This document shows positions 58,103-64,000 of a stretch of DNA of 64,000 bases, in pieces. Numbering within the stretch: the first letter of the stretch is position 1; each line of letters starts with the position of its first letter. The translations under genes and the position numbers were made by a program. The stretch spans positions 98,901 through 162,900 of the forward strand of contig CAUJGJ010000040.1 of the NCBI GenBank assembly GCA_963170055.1. The letters are read 5' to 3'. The notes under the pieces were generated by a model that worked only from the letters and a program-made list of their open reading frames with translations, did no database searches and had not been told where the DNA came from. This DNA comes from Halisarca cf. caerulea (lineage: Eukaryota > Porifera > Demospongiae > Chondrillida > Halisarcidae).

Positions 58103-58185
58103 TCCCAGCCCACACTTCCACTGCCGCCATTTTTTCCGGCGTGCCAGAATAAATGGCGGCGGCGGAAGTGTGGGCTGGGAATGAG
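58098..58185. mobile_element. 88-bp hairpin MITE inside the LINE endonuclease
   Basis: CTCATTCCCAGCCCACACTTCC pairs perfectly with its complement at the right end, and CGCCATTT with AAATGGCG inside. It interrupts the endonuclease frame, so it inserted after the LINE. Confidence 0.85.
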
Positions 58186-58994
58186 CCTAGTCATCTGATA
58201 ACCAGGATTCTGTTATGCATATATATAGAACATCAAATGATTTGCTGTACGCAAGTGTCTGTACATTCCAGAGGCCTATGTAGATCACATGTGAGCTGTT
58301 GGTTTTAATACTGTACGTGGTCAATCTGGGTCAGAGGGGTTTGATTGGGGAAGGGTGTAGGATTTGGAGAAGACTCGGGCTGGGTTTGTTGGGAGTCAGT
58401 AGCTAGTGGTGATTGAGAGTTGGGGCTGGGGATGCAGCTGTCTCAATTGGGCCCTGCTCTTGTGTGTCCACTATGCCTTCATTGGTGACCCGTTGATGAC
58501 CTTCCCATGAGCTTGATTGTTTATGTACGTAGAGCGATGACTTCTGCAAGTCTAATCTGATTTGAGGTTATACCTAGGTCATAGCCTAGGATCATAGCCT
58601 ATACCCTGTCATTTGCTGCTCACAAAGTCTCACATACTCAGGAACCTTTCTCCTGTTCCCTTCACTAACTTTCTTGGGCAGAAGTGAAGTCAGAAGCTAT
58701 TGAATTCACATCACATGCTTCTGATCCCCCCCCAGGCATGGCCTTGTCAGCTCTTGTTTTGGCACTCACTCTGTCTCTTTGTATCTTTTGCATCTTATAG
58801 TAATGATAGGTGTTTCCTTGGCCAACAAATGCAGAGATCTTCTTTAATTAACAAGTCACCTGCAGACTGAGATCAAGTGCCTTGTATATCACATGCATGC
58901 CATGTCAGTTACCATCTTCATGAATATGAGGTCTACTCTGTGTCAAGCAGCATGCCTGCATTCAAGTACTTGCTACGAACCTCTATTTAATTTT

Positions 58995-61590
58995 AAGATA
59001 TTATGTTGGTGGAGATGATGAGGGCCTGGGGCTGGAGTTGTATATTGTTAATGGCAGAAAGGGGAAAGATGCATTTACATGCATTTCTAAGTGGGACAGA
59101 TCAGTAGTTGACTACTGTATTGCATTGTGGGGGGTGAGGATTTAGACAGAGTGGACAATTTCCAGATCCAGACAATGTCTGATTGGGAAGTCTAGAGGAA
59201 CTGTATGGAGAGGAAGAAGCAGGAAGAGTACTAGACCACTCAGTTCTGCTGTGGAATTGGGTTTCAGACCGAGAAGGAATAGATAATGGGTGCTTTGAGA
59301 GGGGGCAGGTATGAGAGTAAAAAGACTAAGCTGGTGATCCCATTAGATTACTTAAGAAATGGTGAAGGTAGGATTGAGGATCTATATATGTCAGAGCTTG
59401 AGAACCAGTGGGTATAATCAGAAGAAATTATATAGACTCAGTGTATGGGCAATAAATGGATATAATGGTTGGTGACTTGGTGGAAGTTCCACTTAAGAAG
59501 AACAGGAAGGAAATCAACCATAGTTTACTGAGGAACTGGCAGGAATGAGACAGGAGGTCCATAGGATGGAGAAAAGATGGTTGAGAGTGGTGAATGAAGA
59601 GACATAGGGATGCAAGACAGGTATACCTTGAAAAGAGGAGGCTGTATGCCAAGGCCGTGAAAAGAACAAAGAATTTACATAGGAAGAGAGTATGTGAAAG
59701 GCTGGAACAGGAGTTGATTATCCTTGGTCTTCTTGGCAATCTGTTAGAAAAGCAAAATTAACAGGGGTAAGTGGGCAGAGGAATACAGATCTAGTCTATA
59801 ATGAGTTTGGGGATGTGAAAAGTGGTGAAGAAGCAGTCCGGGTTTGGAGTTGTTGCTTCTAAGAGGTATTAAATAGTGAGAGGACAACGTTTCATAAGTT
59901 GAGAGTACGTAGAGATCGATTTCTATCTTTGATACTCTTAGCCCAAACTTGACAATGGGATGCTTGTAACTTTTGTGGATTTCCGTTAAGCATATGATAG
60001 GGTCAACAGGGCGAAACTGTAGGTGTGTCTAAAGAATGCTGGAGTGGGAGGTTGAATGTTAGAGTTTCTTCTGGCCTCTTATGAGATCATTATTGTGAAG
60101 TAAAAGTAGGTGAAATGAATAGTGAGGAATTCTCGACAAGAGTGGGGCTGAGACAAGGATATGTGTGCTTTTTCTGCTGAGGAGATAGGAAAGGGGTGTG
60201 AAGTGTAATGGGGTGGTGGTACCAGGTCTGCTATTTGCTGATGACACAGCATTAGTTAGTGAGGATGCCAAAGGTATGAGGCAGAGCCTCGAGTGTATGG
60301 TCAGATGGTGCGATGAGTGGGTGATGAGATCAATACTGAGAAATCTGGAATTATGCGCTTAAAAGGAAGATATTTGGTTTGCTATTGGTGAGAGGGAGAT
60401 ACCAATAGTGGCTGAGTATAAATACCTTGGCTGTATGATTGATGAGTTTCTAGACTTGAGTAGTATGGTAGAGTGTAGAGCAAGGATGGGGAGGAATGCA
60501 TTGAGTATGTGGATGCAGAGATGTAGGCCTTCTGTTGGGGATTTGCATATTGGAACACACAGGAAATTGAGGGTGGCTGTGGTGGATATACTGTTGTGAT
60601 GTATAGGGTCGAGGTATGGGGATGCCTGGCCAGGGAAATTGTAGATAGTCGAACAGCTACAGATGAGAGGATTCCGCATGTTTATGAGTGTGAGCAGGTA
60701 CCATCCTAGGATGACACTAGGGATGGAGATGAGGGCACTATCTTTAGTGTGGGAGGCCAGAATCAGATGCATGATATCCTGGTGTAAGATAATGTGTACT
60801 CCAGTGTATGAAGGGAGGTTACTGAAGAGGATAGCACTTGAGGCTTTGGAGAAAGGAGGGGGTGGATTAGAAAGACAAGGGCATGTGCTAGGCATTTTGG
60901 ATGGGAGGACTATAAGTGGGGAGTCTTTAGAAGGGATGACTAAGGATGAGCTCAAGGATGTGCTGAGGGGATTTGCATGGGGAAGAGTAACAGAAGAGTG
61001 GGGTAGGGATTTGCAGGGAAAGCCTAAACTTGACATCCTAAAGTCTCTGTACGAGAATGAATATGCAGATTCAGCTGTGCATGTGTGCCTAACAAGGTGC
61101 ACAGGTCAGTCCTGGCTAAGTTGAGGAGGGGGTGGTGGGTGGCACTGCTCCATTCCGAATTAAAGCTGGAAGATGAAGAGGTCTAGCAAGAGAGGAAAGG
61201 GTGTGCGTGCACTGTTCGCTAGGAGAAGTTGAAGATGTGTACCATTGGATTATGAGGTGTACAGCATGGAGAGAGAGTAGTACCCAGCTGATTGGAAAGG
61301 TGAATTGTCTGATTGATGTGTACAATTTTACCAATGAAGAGGTTGCAGATTTCGTAATGGATAGAGCATGTACCAATTGTCAATTGATGAAGACCATAGA
61401 ATTGATGTGGAATGAGAGATTTGAGCAATGACTGTTGTGAACTTCTGTGTCTAACTCTAATAGGTCACATGTGCATGTAGTTGTGATATGTGTATGACAT
61501 ATTACGTATGTGATGGTGCTGCATTGGACCTTGCTAGTCCTAGTAGTGTTGTAAGACACGGTGCACTGAAATAACAACAATGAAAATACA
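58995..61590 (+). mobile_element. Degenerate plus-strand LINE
   Basis: Inserted between sequences that are adjacent in the parent near 42,040-42,105. RT relics: TFVDFR*AYDRVNRAKL near 59,970 (stop inside), LLFADDTALVSEDA near 60,232 (catalytic FADD), VAEYKYLGCMIDE near 60,410, an open C-terminal stretch 60,663-61,124 and a zinc-knuckle-like CVHCSLGEVEDVYHWIMRC at 61,205. Multiple stops; fossil. A clade different from the minus-strand LINE. Confidence 0.8.
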
Positions 61591-61754
61591 GCATTCTATA
61601 TAGATTTTGTTGCAGTATGTATATTCTCCCTTGGCTGTGAGAAATTTCAAGCATCCTGCTAAGTATATCAAAAATGACTAATCTACTTCCAAACTGTCAG
61701 CAGCTAATTCCTCTAGGATTCCATTCAGACATTAACCCAATATGTAAAAGAGTA

Positions 61755-62070
61755 TTCAATTGATGGTGTAGAGTATGCTTGTCTGTATGTGTGTGTGTGT
61801 GTGCTGTACTGCATGTTTTGCTTGTACTGTGCCATATAATATGTGTATGTGTTCTGTTGCTGTATGTGGGTACTGCATGTACAGTATTATATTATAAGAA
61901 TATGTACATTCATGATTTATGTAGGTGATTAGTTTTGATAATATGTTTGATATTGACATGATATTTTACTTATTATCTTTTCTTTTCATGTAACCATCAT
62001 TCTATGACCGTGTATAATCCTGATAACTCATTTGAAAATAAAGTGTAGAGTATGCATACCTAGCTGTAAT
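61755..62070. other. About 300-bp insertion relative to the parental segment
   Basis: Breaks the match between 42,265 and 42,305 of the parent. AT-rich with short GT run; no coding; origin unclear. Confidence 0.4.
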
Positions 62071-62347
62071 ATAGGGTCCGTTGAAAACAATTTACTTTTT
62101 GCTAAACGTTCACACTGTTTGGTGGATATTCACTATAAGTGAAATTCTTGCAGAAGACCCATGTACATACTGTTGAGGCTCCAAATGACTGCAAATCTTG
62201 TTTGGACAGTATAAAAAACTATCTGTACAAGCTGTTACTGTCTTATGATGTCGTACTTTCTGAAGGAAAGAAGGGATATAGGGATTCATCATACATGCAG
62301 TGAAATATCAAATGAATTCAATTAATAAGTAGCTACATACCACATGG

Positions 62348-62515
62348 GCACTAATTTACGTGGGACTTTATTTTCGTGAATTTTGCGAATTAGGTTAGAC
62401 ACACACCATTTGTCCAAGATATTATAGTCGTCCATTTGCAAAAATAAAATCACAAGTTTCAGCTAAGTTATTGCCGATTTGCAAAATATACATCCCACGC
62501 AAAATAGGCGCCTAT
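62348..62515. mobile_element. MITE with GCACTAATTTACGTGGGA termini
   Basis: GCACTAATTTACGTGGGA at left and TCCCACGCAAAATAGGCGC at right are imperfect inverted repeats around a 130-bp AT-rich core. Confidence 0.6.
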
Positions 62516-63648
62516 ACAGTAGTGTACCTTTAAGATGCATCTCCCCTGGAGGACTGCTTTCTTTAGATGTGTCCTCAAACCCCAGCACCAACTATTAAAG
62601 TGAATATCCGTGGCCTTATTACTTTTGTCAATTCCTCAACCGTTTATGAGGGCCACTGCATGTTAAAACACAGCTATTCTCATGCATTTCATTCAATGCG
62701 TACGTATACCGTGAAACCTCTATTAATGGACACCTCTGATATGCAGCCACCTCTGGCCCATTTGAAGTACCTCCTAATACAAAACAGCTCACTGTGGTCC
62801 CAATGATGTCCATATTATATGTACATAATATATATTTACTGTATACTGACAATAATGAATTATTTATTGGATACTTAGTAAAATGAACTGTACTTCTTGT
62901 GTTTGGCTGCCTCACAAGTTGAATGAGTAATCTGCAGTCATAACTTCAGTGTTATGACTTTCATGCTTTATTGCACATGCTAGAATATACAGTGTGGGTA
63001 GGTTCATGCAGAGTTTCTGAACTGCATTGAATGGAAATGCTGATTGCATCATGTAAGATGTGAGTAAAGTGATATACAGTAAGTTAGGATGAAAGGCTGA
63101 CTGTCTGGTAGCCTTGCTGGACAATGAGGTCATTGACCTGTTCCTGTTCTTCCATGGCTACATGGCTTCTGCTGTGACTCACAACTGAGGTCATAGAGCT
63201 CTGGTTTCTTTGGGTTAGAATTTATTTGGGAAGAACTGACCTATTCCATAGTGATCTGGTGCTACATCCTCTACAGCAACTGGTCAAAGTATAACGTACA
63301 GCACAGTGACTGTATGTGGAAGTTAGTCTGGCTAAAATGTTTACTTTCAGTTAACTGTTTGCAGTGCATGGTCTTACAGTGAAGGAAGATAGTGATAATG
63401 ATCAGAAATCCTCACTACATTTGTAACTGTTAGGACTGTGTACTTACTCTGAAGGCTACTCCCGGTAGTGGACAGTGATGAAACTGTCTGTATAATTGCT
63501 ATACACTACACAGCAGGGCACGGTTTGTGCACGTGCACGTGGTTTGTGCTACGTAAAAATCTTATCACACACATTTGCATTCATGCGTACACACGTTCCT
63601 ATGCATGTACATATAATATTATGTGATGCAGATGTGTAGAAACACACA

Positions 63649-63657
63649 CATACACAT

Positions 63658-63732
<75 letters not shown>
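63649..63732. repeat. (CA)n microsatellite
   Basis: Pure CA run, counterpart of the compound tract at 43,471-43,890; here without the GA and G blocks. Confidence 0.97.
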
Positions 63733-64000
63733 GCCACAGATTAGTGATAGAAGGCCACATGCAAGTGATAATTATAAAAGCTGTTGGAGCTCTAGTGACG
63801 CATAAAATGTGTATCAGTCAGCTTAGTCTCATATGTACTATGTATGTGCTTGAAACTGCTAACCTAAGCTGATGCAGAAGACAGTAATGTTTAGCCATTG
63901 TTATCATGTCTGTACACCTACAGTACAGTAAAATGAAGGGTATCACAACTACGCAATACTATTCTTCTTTATATACACATACGTATGATGCATGTATCAG

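Larger units (their letters stand above)
54929..58584 (-). mobile_element. Degenerate CR1/L2-like LINE inserted in the duplicate
   Basis: Interrupts the duplicated sequence between ...CCAATGAT (54,928) and GATCATAGCC (58,583), which are adjacent in the parent near 40,673. Minus-strand coding relics: AP-endonuclease (58,320 down to 57,722; TESWLS-like start, YKIYCKNRNEHGGSVLIAK), then RT pieces (57,237-56,129, with a LFADDTKF-type box near 56,290) with stops and frameshifts. The 3' end is a TTGAA-type repeat (TTGAATTGAATTGAA) at 54,935-54,950. Secondary insertions: a LINE 3' tail at 55,635-55,825, a GA tract and a hairpin MITE at 58,098-58,185. Confidence 0.8.
53945..63735. repeat. Segmental duplication of 39.6-43.9 kb, expanded by insertions
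   Basis: Collinear same-orientation matches: 53,965-54,928 with 39,641-40,673; 58,585-58,690 with 40,675-40,750; 58,860-58,990 with 41,905-42,040; 61,590-61,755 with 42,105-42,265; 62,090-63,545 with 42,305-43,540; CA tract 63,649-63,732 with 43,5xx. About 1.1 kb holding the first TIR-gene exon is missing between 58,690 and 58,860. The size difference is due to two LINEs and a roughly 300-bp insertion. Confidence 0.82.

Noticed and set aside
60359..61102. 247-codon minus-strand frame
   Set aside because: Antisense shadow of the plus-strand LINE reverse transcriptase remnants.

Overview
Eukaryotic, animal-type genomic DNA of low GC. It has short GT-AG introns, many (CA)n/(GT)n/(TA)n tracts, short inverted-repeat transposons and degenerate retroelements. 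The protein architectures (NIDO-AMOP-VWD, ANK-ARM-SAM-TIR, a vitellogenin-N lipid-transfer protein) and small exons suggest a sponge or other early-branching animal. This is inference from content. No bacterial operon, CRISPR array, rRNA or tRNA gene was recognised.

Layout. 1-24.3 kb is mostly minus strand. It is a three-unit tandem array in which each unit is a NIDO/AMOP/VWD extracellular-protein gene (left) plus the 3' part of a TIR-domain gene (right). Unit 1 is the gene at 1-1806 (cut by the window edge) with TIR exon relics at 8.2-9.3 kb. Unit 2 is a decayed NIDO/AMOP/VWD copy at 9.76-11.86 kb with decayed TIR exons at 12.4-14.5 kb. Unit 3 is the complete 12-exon gene at 15,915-22,779 with the long TIR gene at 24,858-41,605. 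A Penelope-like retroelement with inverted-repeat arms and a 13-bp target duplication lies at 2.3-4.5 kb. A chain of small phase-compatible plus-strand exons (7.8-15.7 kb) may be a further gene.

24.9-41.6 kb (minus) is a gene of about 19 exons: ankyrin repeats, coiled coil, ARM-like repeats, SAM, TIR, and a C-terminal coiled coil. Its introns hold minisatellites, a SINE, MITEs and a 200-base assembly gap (31,501-31,700). 45.5-53.0 kb (plus) is a 17-exon gene with a TATA box whose exons sum to an uninterrupted 1028-residue secreted protein with a vitellogenin-N type lipid-transfer region. 53.9-63.7 kb is a second copy of 39.6-43.9 kb (5' part and upstream flank of the TIR gene). It is broken apart by two long degenerate LINEs and carries only a pseudogenised ankyrin exon.

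Function (inference). The TIR gene looks like a cytoplasmic sensor/adaptor, possibly with NAD-cleaving activity. The NIDO/AMOP/VWD proteins are secreted adhesive or barrier glycoproteins. The lipid-transfer protein would act in the secretory pathway. They are neighbours but there is no sequence evidence for a shared pathway. Exon coordinates come from manual GT-AG reading and reading-phase bookkeeping, not from transcripts.
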